Positions 1 through 7,434 of a stretch of DNA of 9,385 nt are shown one piece after another. Origin of the DNA: Aequorivita sp. (GTDB lineage Bacteria; Bacteroidota; Bacteroidia; Flavobacteriales; Flavobacteriaceae); assembly GCA_020435865.1 (NCBI GenBank), contig JAGQYZ010000255.1, positions 1 through 9,385 of the forward strand. The letters run 5' to 3'. How positions within the stretch are numbered: the first letter of the stretch is position 1; the number at the start of each line of letters is the position of its first letter. The notes beneath the pieces are model-generated. The model was not told where the DNA came from. It saw nothing but the letters and a program-made list of their open reading frames with translations, and made no database searches. The translations under genes and the position numbers were made by a program.

Positions 1-405
1 TTGTCAGCAATAGGTTTTGGAAGTTTAAAGCTTTACGAAAGCCAAGTTCAGAAATTTAATTTAGCCGAAAGACAAAAGGCAAATTCATTGGTTGAAAACC
101 AAATACAGGAAGCTACTTTTGTAATTGAAAACCCATTGCCAGTGCTTAGTTTACAACTTCCAAAACATACAGGAATGTACCACATTGTTGCTGGGGCATA
201 CCGTATGGAAGAAAACGCAGCTAAAAAAGTTGAACAATTACGTGAAAAGGGCTATTCTCCTTTAAAAATGGAGCCCACGAAATATGGTCTTTATCAAGTT
301 TTATATGCCAGTTTTGAGGATCGCTCTGATGCTTTGAATAAACTGCGTGAAATCCAAAAAACAGACAATAAGGATGCTTGGATGTTGATTCAGGAGATTC
401 AGTAA
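1..405 (+). CDS. SPOR-domain protein, C-terminal part (probably of a HU-CCDC81/SPOR protein)
   Basis: This is the 3' end of a gene that begins before the window. The frame is open from base 1 and stops at TAA 403-405. The TTG at base 1 is probably an internal Leu codon. The first ~10 visible residues are apolar and may be the end of a transmembrane helix. A charged, Gln-rich linker follows (about 14-55), then a SPOR domain (about 58-130) with the typical YHIVAGAY first strand and the later GLYQVLYASF strand. SPOR domains bind glycan strands lacking stem peptides, usually at division septa. From family knowledge, flavobacterial proteins with this tail usually carry N-terminal HU-like (CCDC81-type) domains, a membrane helix and a periplasmic SPOR domain. 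Only the SPOR part is visible here. The SPOR call is fairly sure; the full architecture is inferred. The next gene, a thioesterase on the same strand, has its own promoter box. Confidence 0.78.
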   Translation: MSAIGFGSLKLYESQVQKFNLAERQKANSLVENQIQEATFVIENPLPVLSLQLPKHTGMYHIVAGAYRMEENAAKKVEQLREKGYSPLKMEPTKYGLYQVLYASFEDRSDALNKLREIQKTDNKDAWMLIQEIQ

Positions 406-411
406 ACACAA

Positions 412-438
412 AACTATATAAATAGTTCTGATTTTTCT
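412..438 (+). terminator. possible weak terminator after the SPOR gene
   Basis: AACTAT (412-417) pairs with ATAGTT (422-427) around a 4-nt loop. After three bases (CTG) come T-rich bases. The 6-bp stem has only one G-C pair, so it is weak. It lies just after the SPOR stop codon and before the thioesterase promoter, where a terminator would be expected. It could be chance in AT-rich DNA. Confidence 0.3.
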
Positions 439-475
439 TTCGTCTTTTTTCTCTTTTCTTTGTTCTCAAGTTCGG

Positions 476-483
476 TATCTTTG
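476..483 (+). promoter_or_regulatory. -7 promoter box (TATCTTTG) for the thioesterase
   Basis: TATCTTTG exactly matches the Bacteroidota sigma-70 -7 consensus TAnnTTTG and lies 15 nt before the ATG at 499. It implies a start point near 489-491 and a very short leader. I see no TTG -33 box at the usual 17-23 nt spacing; the nearest TTG (460-462) is only 13 nt away. The upstream DNA is a pyrimidine-rich run. This box also argues against the in-frame TTG at 460 as the translation start, since that codon lies upstream of it. Confidence 0.6.
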
Positions 484-498
484 CAAAAATTTTTACCA

Positions 499-1008
499 AT
501 GCAACCAAAAACTCCTAAAGAATCATTGACTATTTATACTGACATGGTTCTTCCAAGCGAAACAAACCCAATTGGAAATATGTTTGGGGGCGAACTTCTG
601 GCCCGTATGGATCGTGCTGCTAGTATTGCCGCTCGCCGCCACAGTAGAAGAATAGTTGTAACTGCTTCTGTAAACCACGTGGCTTTCAATAAAATGATTC
701 CGTTGGGAAGTGTTGTAACGGTTGAAGCAAAAGTTTCAAGAGCGTTTAGCAGTTCTATGGAAGTTTTTATGGATGTTTTTATTGAAGATCGTGAAAGTGG
801 CGAACGAAGCCTTTCCAACGAAGCCATTTATACTTTTGTTGCTGTTGACGAAATGGGTAATCCGGTGCGTGTTCCAGAGCTTTTTCCAGAAACCGATCTT
901 GAAAAAAAGCGTTTCGATGCCGCACTTCGAAGAAAACAACTAAGCCTTGTTCTTGCTGGAAAAATGAAACCGAAAGACGCTACAGAACTAAAGGCATTGT
1001 TTCAATAA
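499..1008 (+). CDS. acyl-CoA thioesterase, hot-dog fold (YciA/ACOT-like)
   Basis: Predicted to be a 169-residue cytoplasmic enzyme that hydrolyses acyl-CoA thioesters to free acid and CoA. The N-terminal half carries the family signature: an N-P-x-G-N-M-F-G-G-E-L-L segment at residues 23-34, followed by M-D at 37-38. Asp38 matches the acidic catalytic residue of YciA-type enzymes. The strand with VVTASVNHVAF (about 52-62) and the following turn are also typical. The length fits a single hot-dog domain plus a short charged C-terminal helix. I chose ATG 499 over the in-frame TTG at 460 because the family similarity begins just after it and a -7 promoter box lies between the two codons. Substrate chain length cannot be read from the sequence. 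It is transcribed in the same direction as its neighbours, but the 93-nt upstream gap with its own promoter suggests an independent unit. Confidence 0.9.
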   Translation: MQPKTPKESLTIYTDMVLPSETNPIGNMFGGELLARMDRAASIAARRHSRRIVVTASVNHVAFNKMIPLGSVVTVEAKVSRAFSSSMEVFMDVFIEDRESGERSLSNEAIYTFVAVDEMGNPVRVPELFPETDLEKKRFDAALRRKQLSLVLAGKMKPKDATELKALFQ

Positions 1009-1037
1009 TTTACAATATTCACTTTCTAAATTATTGA
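1002..1037 (+). repeat. 10-bp perfect inverted repeat at the thioesterase stop codon
   Basis: TCAATAATTT (1002-1011) is the exact reverse complement of AAATTATTGA (1028-1037), with a 16-nt loop. The left arm contains the TAA stop at 1006-1008. The stem is mostly A-T and is not followed by an unbroken T run, so it is a poor intrinsic terminator. It could act as a 3'-end stabilising stem. The chance level in such AT-rich DNA is not negligible. Confidence 0.45.
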
Positions 1038-1099
1038 TTTACTGTTTCTTCCTGTGGGGAGAAATATGTTAAATTTCCTGTTTTTTATTTTGAAATAAC

Positions 1100-1128
1100 T
1101 TGTTTATAAATTCAAATAAATATATTTG
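1100..1128 (+). promoter_or_regulatory. Bacteroidota-type promoter for the S8 protease gene
   Basis: A TTG -33 box (1100-1102) is separated by 18 nt from a perfect TAnnTTTG -7 box, TATATTTG (1121-1128). The surrounding DNA is very AT-rich. Transcription should begin near 1133-1136, giving a leader of about 56-59 nt before the ATG at 1192. This is the best-formed promoter in the window. Confidence 0.72.
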
Positions 1129-1138
1129 AGAAAATATG

Positions 1139-1162
1139 ACGGTTTTTACAACCGTTTTTTTT
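1139..1162 (+). terminator. terminator-like hairpin in the leader of the S8 protease gene
   Basis: ACGGTT (1139-1144) pairs with AACCGT (1150-1155) around a 5-nt loop. The run of eight T residues at 1155-1162 begins with the last base of the stem. By shape this is an intrinsic terminator, but it lies between the predicted promoter (1100-1128) and the start codon (1192). It may attenuate the gene, protect the mRNA 5' end, or terminate read-through from the thioesterase 130 nt upstream. Which role applies cannot be decided from the sequence. Confidence 0.6.
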
Positions 1163-1191
1163 AACCATAACCTAATTAAAACAAGTCAATC

Positions 1192-3915
1192 ATGACAAAA
1201 ATTACTTTCTCAAAAACTAATAGCTTTCCCTTTATGATGCTGATGTTGGTTTTCTCACTAACATTTGCTCAAAACCCAAACGACATTGTTTTTCAAGGGG
1301 AAACCTATGAAATGCCTGAAAACATTGCAACTTTTCAATGGAACCAAATGCCCGAATCTGCTAGACTGGATAATGGTTATGTGGGCTGGGTTCAATTTTA
1401 TGCAACTCCTTCTCAACAAGTTCAAGATTTGTTCAAACAAAATAATCTGCAATTATTGGAGTATATTCCACAAAGAACTTATCTTTTTTATTTTCCAGAA
1501 AATACTTCTGTAACTTTCCTAAAAAATAACGGTGTACGTACCATTGTTCCTGTTGATGGTAACGCAAAGCTTTCCGCAGCACTTAAAAGTGGCAACTATA
1601 ATTATTGGGCATTGGATGGCGATAATATTTTGGTAACACTTCAGTATCATAAAAATGTGTCCGACGCTTATGCAATCAACCAATTGGAGCAACACCAAAT
1701 TATAGTGAAACAAAACTATAAAGAACAGAAAATGCTGGATCTTTCCATACCAAACAATTGTCTGGAGGCACTTTCAAATCTTTCTTTTGTTCAATGGGTC
1801 GATCTTGTGGTAGCTCCTGCAGTGCCTGATGATACTAGGGGAAGAAGTCTTCATAGGGCAAATTCTTTAGACACTCAAACTGGCGCAGGCAGAAATTATA
1901 CAGGAGAGGGTATTGGTGTTATGGTTCGTGATGACGGTCGCGTTGGTCCACATATTGATTTTCAAGGGAGACTAACCAATTTGACCAATATTCCCAACCA
2001 AACACATGGTGATGGAGTTGCAGGAATTATGGCTGGTGCAGGTAATCTTCTTTCTTCAAATAGGGGAATGGCAGCTGGATCAGATGTTTATGTAGTTAAT
2101 TATGTAAGTAATTTTTTAGATAGTCCTACGGTAAATCTAATAAACGATGGAAGCGTTCAAATAACAAATTCATCCTATAGCAACGGTTGTAATGATGGCT
2201 ATACAAGCATAACCCGAACTGTGGACCAACAAACACAGGATATACCAACATTGCTTCATGTTTTTTCAGCAGGAAATTCCAATGGGAACAATTGTGGTTA
2301 TGGAGCTGGAAACCAATGGGGTAATATCACAGGAGGCCACAAACAAGGTAAGAATGTAATTGCTACAGCCAATGTTTATTTTGATGGCTCTTTAGTAACT
2401 TCTAGTAGCCGTGGGCCTGCCCATGATGGAAGAATAAAACCAGATATTGCGGCTAATGGGCAGAATCAAATTTCCACAAGCGAAAATAATACGTATCAAA
2501 CATTTGGCGGAACTTCAGGAGCTGCTCCAGGAATTGCGGGTATTTCCGCACAACTTTACCAGGCCTATGGAGATTTGAATGGAGGCGATTTTCCTCCTTC
2601 GGCATTAATTAAGGCAACTTTATTAAATACTGCCAATGAAGCTGGAAATATTGGTCCTGATTATAAATTTGGTTGGGGAATTGTCAATGCACTTCAGGCT
2701 GTGAAGATTATTGAAGATGGCCATTACCTTTCTGATGAAGTTTCTCAAGGAATTACAAACACACATACCATAAACGTTCCAGCAGGAACAACCCAAGTGC
2801 GTTTTATGGTTTATTGGAGCGATGTTGCAGCAAGTGCCGGTGCAAATCCAGCATTGGTGAACGATTTGGATTTGCTTGTTACAGATCCTGCAAATAATGT
2901 TTTGGAACCATGGATTCTTAACCCAACGCCTGATCCAAATACACTTGATGATCCGGCTACAAATGGTCCAGATCATTTAAATAATATGGAGCAGGTATTG
3001 ATTAATGATCCTGCGTCTGGTAATTATGATATTGATATTTCTGGTTTCAACGTACCGTTTGGGCCACAGGAATATTATATTGTTTACGAATTGATTTCAG
3101 ACCATGTAGTTATGACATATCCCAACGGAGGCGAACATTTTCAACCAAATGTTGCTGAAACCCTTCATTGGGATGAGGTAAATACAACAGATGATTTTGT
3201 ATTGGAATATTCTACAGATAATGGAAGCAGTTGGAATAACATAGCAACTGTACCAAATGATACCCATTTTTATACTTGGAACGTTGTGGATGAAGTGGGT
3301 GGAAATACCCTTGTTAGGGTTACCAGTGGCCCATTTCAAGATGTAAGTGATAATACCTTCAATATTGCGAGAACACCACTTACCATTAATGTTAGAGAAG
3401 TTTGCGAGAACACAGCTTATTTTGAATGGAGTGAAATTGCAGATGCTGAATCTTATGATTTTTATCTTTTGGGAGATAAATATATGGAAGTAGTTGCAAC
3501 GTCAAATACAAACTCCATAACGATCCCTATCAATGACCCAAATGATGAAATGTGGTTTGCTGTAAGCCCTAGAAATGATACCGAAGGATGGGAAGCGGAA
3601 AGAAGCCGCGCTAAATTTTATGGTGGCGGAATATTGGATTGTACCGTTGGCATCTCAGAAAACACATTTGATAATGCATTGGCATTATATCCAAACCCAG
3701 CTACCAACGAGGTTTATATTAGTCTTTCAGACAAAACCTTCAGTAATTTTGACATCACTATCGCAAATAGTCTGGGTCAAATTTTGGAGCGTAAAACAGA
3801 TGTGGATAATACTTCAAGAGCTGCAATAAATGTTTCAAACTATTCTTCTGGAATCTATTTTGTAACAGTTAATGCCGGAGAAAATGTATCTACAAAAAAA
3901 TTGGTGGTTCAATAA
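1192..3915 (+). CDS. secreted S8 family serine protease with T9SS C-terminal sorting domain
   Basis: A 907-residue exported subtilisin-family endopeptidase. A signal peptide (about 1-27, ending near FAQ) is followed by a long region to about 215 that probably acts as inhibitory propeptide. The catalytic domain (about 235-505) shows Asp247 in V-R-D-D-G, His272 in H-G-D-G-V-A-G, the oxyanion-hole Asn362 in S-A-G-N, and Ser442 in G-T-S-G-A-A-P. A beta-rich, P-domain-like region (about 520-635) resembles the C-domain of Kp-43-type subtilases. Next come an Ig-like domain opening with Y-P-N-G-G-E (about 640-727), an FN3-like domain (about 730-812) bracketed by Cys738 and Cys817, and a type A T9SS sorting domain (about 825-907) with the L-Y-P-N-P-A motif and a final K-K-L-V-V-Q. 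The protein should cross the outer membrane through the type IX system and be released or surface-attached. It likely degrades environmental protein for nutrition; the substrate is unknown. The gene has its own promoter and ends at a strong terminator. Confidence 0.93.
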   Translation: MTKITFSKTNSFPFMMLMLVFSLTFAQNPNDIVFQGETYEMPENIATFQWNQMPESARLDNGYVGWVQFYATPSQQVQDLFKQNNLQLLEYIPQRTYLFYFPENTSVTFLKNNGVRTIVPVDGNAKLSAALKSGNYNYWALDGDNILVTLQYHKNVSDAYAINQLEQHQIIVKQNYKEQKMLDLSIPNNCLEALSNLSFVQWVDLVVAPAVPDDTRGRSLHRANSLDTQTGAGRNYTGEGIGVMVRDDGRVGPHIDFQGRLTNLTNIPNQTHGDGVAGIMAGAGNLLSSNRGMAAGSDVYVVNYVSNFLDSPTVNLINDGSVQITNSSYSNGCNDGYTSITRTVDQQTQDIPTLLHVFSAGNSNGNNCGYGAGNQWGNITGGHKQGKNVIATANVYFDGSLVTSSSRGPAHDGRIKPDIAANGQNQISTSENNTYQTFGGTSGAAPGIAGISAQLYQAYGDLNGGDFPPSALIKATLLNTANEAGNIGPDYKFGWGIVNALQAVKIIEDGHYLSDEVSQGITNTHTINVPAGTTQVRFMVYWSDVAASAGANPALVNDLDLLVTDPANNVLEPWILNPTPDPNTLDDPATNGPDHLNNMEQVLINDPASGNYDIDISGFNVPFGPQEYYIVYELISDHVVMTYPNGGEHFQPNVAETLHWDEVNTTDDFVLEYSTDNGSSWNNIATVPNDTHFYTWNVVDEVGGNTLVRVTSGPFQDVSDNTFNIARTPLTINVREVCENTAYFEWSEIADAESYDFYLLGDKYMEVVATSNTNSITIPINDPNDEMWFAVSPRNDTEGWEAERSRAKFYGGGILDCTVGISENTFDNALALYPNPATNEVYISLSDKTFSNFDITIANSLGQILERKTDVDNTSRAAINVSNYSSGIYFVTVNAGENVSTKKLVVQ

Positions 3916-3934
3916 AAGTTTTAATATATAATAC

Positions 3935-3967
3935 AAAAAAAGGGAACCAATTTGGTTCCCTTTTTTT
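3935..3967. terminator. bidirectional intrinsic terminator between convergent genes
   Basis: GGGAACC (3942-3948) pairs with GGTTCCC (3954-3960) around a 5-nt loop. Seven A residues (3935-3941) precede the stem and seven T residues (3961-3967) follow it. The same structure therefore gives a GC-rich hairpin with a U run on either strand. It serves the S8 protease (stop at 3913-3915) on the plus strand and the EnvC operon on the minus strand. The T run overlaps the first two bases of the EnvC stop codon (3966-3968). Confidence 0.9.
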
Positions 3968-5255
3968 ACATTCTATAAATCCAATCTGCCGGATTTATTT
4001 TAGTCTTGTTTTGATAAATGTAGAATTTCAAAACGGTCTTGCCTTCTGTAGGGCTTTTTGCAACGGTTCCTATTTTTTGTTTGGTGTTTACTTTATCGCC
4101 TTTTTTCACAGAAACTGTGGCCAAATTGCTATAAACAGATAAATAATCTCCGTGTTGAATAATGACTACTTTGTTGGCTCCTTTTATAATTTGAATGGAC
4201 AGTACCTGTCCCTCAAAAATGGAGCGTACATCGGCGTTATCTTCTGTAGCTATTTCTACCCCGCTGCTATTGGTAGTAACGTTTGGAAATTGTGGATGTT
4301 GGTGTGTTCCGAAGCTTTTCACAACCATTCCTTTTTCCACAGGCCACGGAAGTTTGCCTTTATTGTTTGTAAAGCTGGCGGCGAGTGCTTTATCTTCGGC
4401 AGTTAAAGCAAACTCATCTGTTTTAGCCGGTTTAGTAATAACGTTCTTTGTGGAAGGCGTTGTTGAGGTACTATTTGCCTTAGCTTCTTCTTCTGCTTTT
4501 GCTTTGGCTATTCTGTTGGCTTCTTCAATTGCGGCTTTAATCAATGCATCAATTTGGCGGTCTATCTCATCAGCCTCTTTTTGTTTCGTTTTTATTTGTG
4601 ATGTAAACTTGCTTTCGTTCTTCTTTAAAGTAGCTACTAATGCTTGTTGATCTTTGCGTTCCTCGGTAAGTTTACTTTTTGCAAGCTCATTTTCAGTAAT
4701 CAGTTTTTGCTTTATTTTTTTCTGACTTATTAAATCTGAATTTAGCTTTTGAAGTTCTTCCGTTTTCGCTTTAATATCCTCGCCTTGCTTTTTTCTATAT
4801 TTGGCATACTGTTTCATATATTGAACACGTTTGTATGCCTGTAAAAAATCTTCCGAAGAAAGCAAAAACATAATCCGGCTCTGTTGGTTTTTACTCTTGT
4901 AAGATTTTTGGATCATTTCAGCATAATCCGCTTTCATTACTTTTAGCTCTTCGCGCAAGGAACTTATTTTGTTTATATTTTCGTTTATATTTCGGGTAAG
5001 TAAATTTGCTTGCTGATTGGTAACACGAATTAAATTTTCAGAAGCTGAAATGCGCTGGTTTAAGTCCTGAACTTGCGTAAGCACAGATTTTTCCTCCTTT
5101 TTTGTTTTGAAAAGAAGTGAATTTATCTGTGTTATTTCTTCAAGAATGGCTTGCCGTTTTTCTTCCAATTCCTTTTGTTTATCTACTTGCGCAGAAACAG
5201 TTGAAACCGTAATTAAACAGACAAATAAAAAAAGATATATGCGAAAATGCTTCAT
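3966..5255 (-). CDS. EnvC-like murein hydrolase activator (degenerate LytM/M23 domain)
   Basis: A 429-residue periplasmic protein with a signal peptide (1-22/23, ending S-A-Q), a long coiled coil rich in Lys, Glu and Gln (about 24-255), a Ser/Thr/Pro-rich linker (about 260-280) and a C-terminal LytM/peptidase M23 domain (about 303-425). This is the EnvC architecture; EnvC activates cell-wall amidases at the septum. The zinc ligands of active M23 enzymes are replaced: Asn329 and Glu334 stand where the first His and Asp are expected, Asn377 in Y-S-N-L replaces the His of Y-x-H-L, and V-L-K-F (408-411) replaces H-L-H-F. The fold motifs (Q-H-G 367-369, G-D-K-V 386-389, I-G 395-396) remain. I infer a non-catalytic activator, as in E. 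coli EnvC. Its ATG directly abuts the stop of the DUF4292 gene, implying coupled translation. It is the last gene of the minus-strand operon. Confidence 0.88.
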   Translation of the reverse strand: MKHFRIYLFLFVCLITVSTVSAQVDKQKELEEKRQAILEEITQINSLLFKTKKEEKSVLTQVQDLNQRISASENLIRVTNQQANLLTRNINENINKISSLREELKVMKADYAEMIQKSYKSKNQQSRIMFLLSSEDFLQAYKRVQYMKQYAKYRKKQGEDIKAKTEELQKLNSDLISQKKIKQKLITENELAKSKLTEERKDQQALVATLKKNESKFTSQIKTKQKEADEIDRQIDALIKAAIEEANRIAKAKAEEEAKANSTSTTPSTKNVITKPAKTDEFALTAEDKALAASFTNNKGKLPWPVEKGMVVKSFGTHQHPQFPNVTTNSSGVEIATEDNADVRSIFEGQVLSIQIIKGANKVVIIQHGDYLSVYSNLATVSVKKGDKVNTKQKIGTVAKSPTEGKTVLKFYIYQNKTKINPADWIYRM

Positions 5256-6020
5256 TTAATTAAGTTGAATTTCTTCATAACCTTGTGGAATATCAAAAGG
5301 AAAACTCACATCCACATTCACATCAATTTTTTTATAATTCATTTCAATCTTCGTTTTTGAACCTTTTTCCGAAGTGTCTATCAAAATTGTTGTCGGATAA
5401 TATTGACCTTCAATTTTTTGATAATCGCCATAACGAATACTCAATAAACGGTCGTCTTTAGGTTGTGATAAAGTTTCTGAAGCAACTTTGAAATTTTCTG
5501 GATTCAAAAACAGCGAATGTATGAAATTTTGAGGTTGCTGCTTAGGCTGAATTTTGAATTTATTCAGAAAAACCTCCGATTTGTATTCTGTAGGATTTAA
5601 GGTAAAAATAGATTGCCCAAGAAGCATATTCTGTGCTTGTTGAAAATTAATTGGCGTGCCTATCCATTCACCCAAAAGTGCAAAATCGCCTTCAAAATAA
5701 GTATTTCCAATGGTTTCATAATAACTTACGCTCGTTGGTGTAATCAAAACTTTAGCTATGGTAATTCCCAAAACAGAAGCTTTTATCCAAATGTTTTTAT
5801 CTTTTTCCATCCGAAGACTTACCGTGATGCTCTGTAATTTTTCATCGGTTTCGTAAACCAGTTGCACACGGCCTGCCAATGTTTTAAACGATGGTGCTGC
5901 GGCTTTGTGGGCAGAAATAACTTCTTTAGCTGAAGTACTTTCAATATTTGAAATATTCTTGGCGCCACCACAAGAAGCCAAAACTAATATTAGGAGAAAG
6001 TAAAATGGTTTCAGTTTCAT
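5256..6020 (-). CDS. DUF4292 lipoprotein, LolB-like
   Basis: A 254-residue lipoprotein with a short hydrophobic signal and a lipobox L-A-S-C, so Cys17 should be the lipidated first residue of the mature protein. Gly-Gly-Ala-Lys-Asn follow; with no acidic cluster after the Cys, I see no obvious Bacteroidota surface-export signal and infer a periplasm-facing anchor. The body begins near residue 45 with L-A-G-R-V-Q-L and continues as alternating beta strands. It includes I-W-I-K-A-S-V-L-G (77-85) and an N-M-L-L-G segment (131-135), which resemble the P-L-G and W-L-x-G elements of LolB. The family is DUF4292, which I recall as grouped with the LolA/LolB fold; its biochemical role is not firmly known to me. 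It sits 7 nt after the TPR gene and 0 nt before the EnvC-like gene. A role in receiving or inserting outer-membrane lipoproteins is a structural inference only. Confidence 0.82.
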   Translation of the reverse strand: MKLKPFYFLLILVLASCGGAKNISNIESTSAKEVISAHKAAAPSFKTLAGRVQLVYETDEKLQSITVSLRMEKDKNIWIKASVLGITIAKVLITPTSVSYYETIGNTYFEGDFALLGEWIGTPINFQQAQNMLLGQSIFTLNPTEYKSEVFLNKFKIQPKQQPQNFIHSLFLNPENFKVASETLSQPKDDRLLSIRYGDYQKIEGQYYPTTILIDTSEKGSKTKIEMNYKKIDVNVDVSFPFDIPQGYEEIQLN

Positions 6021-6027
6021 AAATTTT

Positions 6028-7404
6028 TTAATTGGGCACTTTAACTGCTATGGCTTTCTCTGAATACATGTTAGCTTTTTTTGTATCACCTTTTTTACTG
6101 TAGGCTAGACTTAACTGTTCGTAAAAGTCATGCTCCATTTTCGGGTTTTCAAAAACAAAATCTAAGCCTGTTTCCAAACTTTCAATGGCCACATCACTTT
6201 TTTCAAGGCCATTGTTTGCAACACCCTTCAGTAAATATAAAAGTGCTTGCGCTGGAAAAATTTCTAATCCTTCTGCGCTCAATTTTGCAGCAGCTTCATA
6301 TTTTTTAAATTCAATTTGAAATAATAATGTGTTTTTCAAAAGGTTGTAGTTGTCTGGGTCTTGGGCTATTCCTTTTTCATAAGCATTCAGCGCATCTTCC
6401 TTCCGGTCTTTCGCCGCGTAATAATCCCCAAGTTTTTCATAAACGCGTCCGTTTTCAACAGAAAATTGATTCACTATTTCTGCCAATTCGGTTTCATATT
6501 CTGGATTTTCGTTTACGAATTGAATAAAATCACCTAGCACTTTATATTTGGTTTCTTTGTCAACTTCTTCCGAAGCAAAGACAATTTTCATAGATTTTAT
6601 GGCTTCTGAAGCATTACCTTCATCCAAATAAAACTTGTAGAGCGCCAAATGGACCAACTGCGATTTTGGATTGCTTTTCAAAAGATTTTTTGCAGTTTCA
6701 AAGGCTTTTTCTTTGTTGCCCTGATCGCTATAAAGGAAGATGAGGTTTAGATATTCCTTTTCGTTTTTTGGATTGTTGTCTATCTTTTGCTCTAAGTTTT
6801 CAATGGCGCCTTCGGTATTGCCAGTGGCACGATAAATTTGAGCGCGCAGAGCATTTCTAATATCACTTTCGCCCCAAAGCTGATCAAGCTCATCGAGCTG
6901 CTCCAAAGCTTTATCATATTGCTTTGTAAGTGTATAAAGATTGGCCAAATCTTCTTTGTAATCTTCATCGAAAAAAATCAATCGTTGTACCAATGGGATT
7001 GATTTTTCGTAATCTTTTTGGCGATAGTATAATTCATAAAACTGTTCCAAAACATCTATTCTGTCTCCTTGACTTTTCAATACTTTATTGAAATCTGCCT
7101 CTGCTTCTAGATATTGTTTTAGATAGGTATGGTTTTTTCCCATTTCGAAATAAACAACAGCTTTGTTTTCTTCTGTTTTTGCTACTTTTTCGGCTTTGTT
7201 CAATGCGGCAAGAGCCAATTCATAATTCTCAATAGCTTTTTGTTTTAATGCTTCAAAAAAGTTTTCCTGAAAAGCATCAGCCACATCGCCCAATTGATCC
7301 ATTGGGTTTTGAATGGAATCATTTATAATTTCTTGGGCACAGAGTTGCTTTGGAAGAAGAATTCCGAAGAAAATTAAAAGTATGTATATAAATTTTTGCT
7401 TCAA
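6028..7404 (-). CDS. exported tetratricopeptide-repeat (TPR) protein
   Basis: A 458-residue protein with an N-terminal signal peptide (about 1-23/24, ending L-C-A-Q) and then helical repeats through almost its whole length. TPR-type helix pairs are visible around 56-110, 115-145, 150-172, 183-208, 214-245, 250-275, 318-350, 355-380, 386-412 and 424-452, with typical residues such as Y-E-K-A/S and G-N-x-x-x-A. It is a periplasmic scaffold candidate with no enzymatic motif. The start codon is TTG (7404-7402). The next in-frame Met (residue 35) lies after the signal peptide, so TTG is needed for export. The preceding gene stops 30 nt upstream. Partners are unknown; the tight linkage to DUF4292 and EnvC-like genes suggests a shared envelope assembly role. 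Confidence 0.85.
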   Translation of the reverse strand: MKQKFIYILLIFFGILLPKQLCAQEIINDSIQNPMDQLGDVADAFQENFFEALKQKAIENYELALAALNKAEKVAKTEENKAVVYFEMGKNHTYLKQYLEAEADFNKVLKSQGDRIDVLEQFYELYYRQKDYEKSIPLVQRLIFFDEDYKEDLANLYTLTKQYDKALEQLDELDQLWGESDIRNALRAQIYRATGNTEGAIENLEQKIDNNPKNEKEYLNLIFLYSDQGNKEKAFETAKNLLKSNPKSQLVHLALYKFYLDEGNASEAIKSMKIVFASEEVDKETKYKVLGDFIQFVNENPEYETELAEIVNQFSVENGRVYEKLGDYYAAKDRKEDALNAYEKGIAQDPDNYNLLKNTLLFQIEFKKYEAAAKLSAEGLEIFPAQALLYLLKGVANNGLEKSDVAIESLETGLDFVFENPKMEHDFYEQLSLAYSKKGDTKKANMYSEKAIAVKVPN

Positions 7405-7434
7405 ATTTTGGGTTTTATTTCTTCTTGCAATTAG

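Noticed and set aside
1..3. TTG at base 1 as a true start of the SPOR gene
   Set aside because: The first residues look like the end of a membrane helix rather than a protein start, and related proteins are much longer; the gene is cut by the window edge.
460..498. TTG at 460 as thioesterase start, adding 13 residues
   Set aside because: The extra residues do not resemble the family, and a TAnnTTTG promoter box lies at 476-483 inside the extension.
4195..4650. 151-codon open frame on the plus strand
   Set aside because: It lies antisense inside the EnvC-like gene, mirrors the low-complexity Ala/Glu/Lys coding there, and has no domain, promoter or start context of its own.
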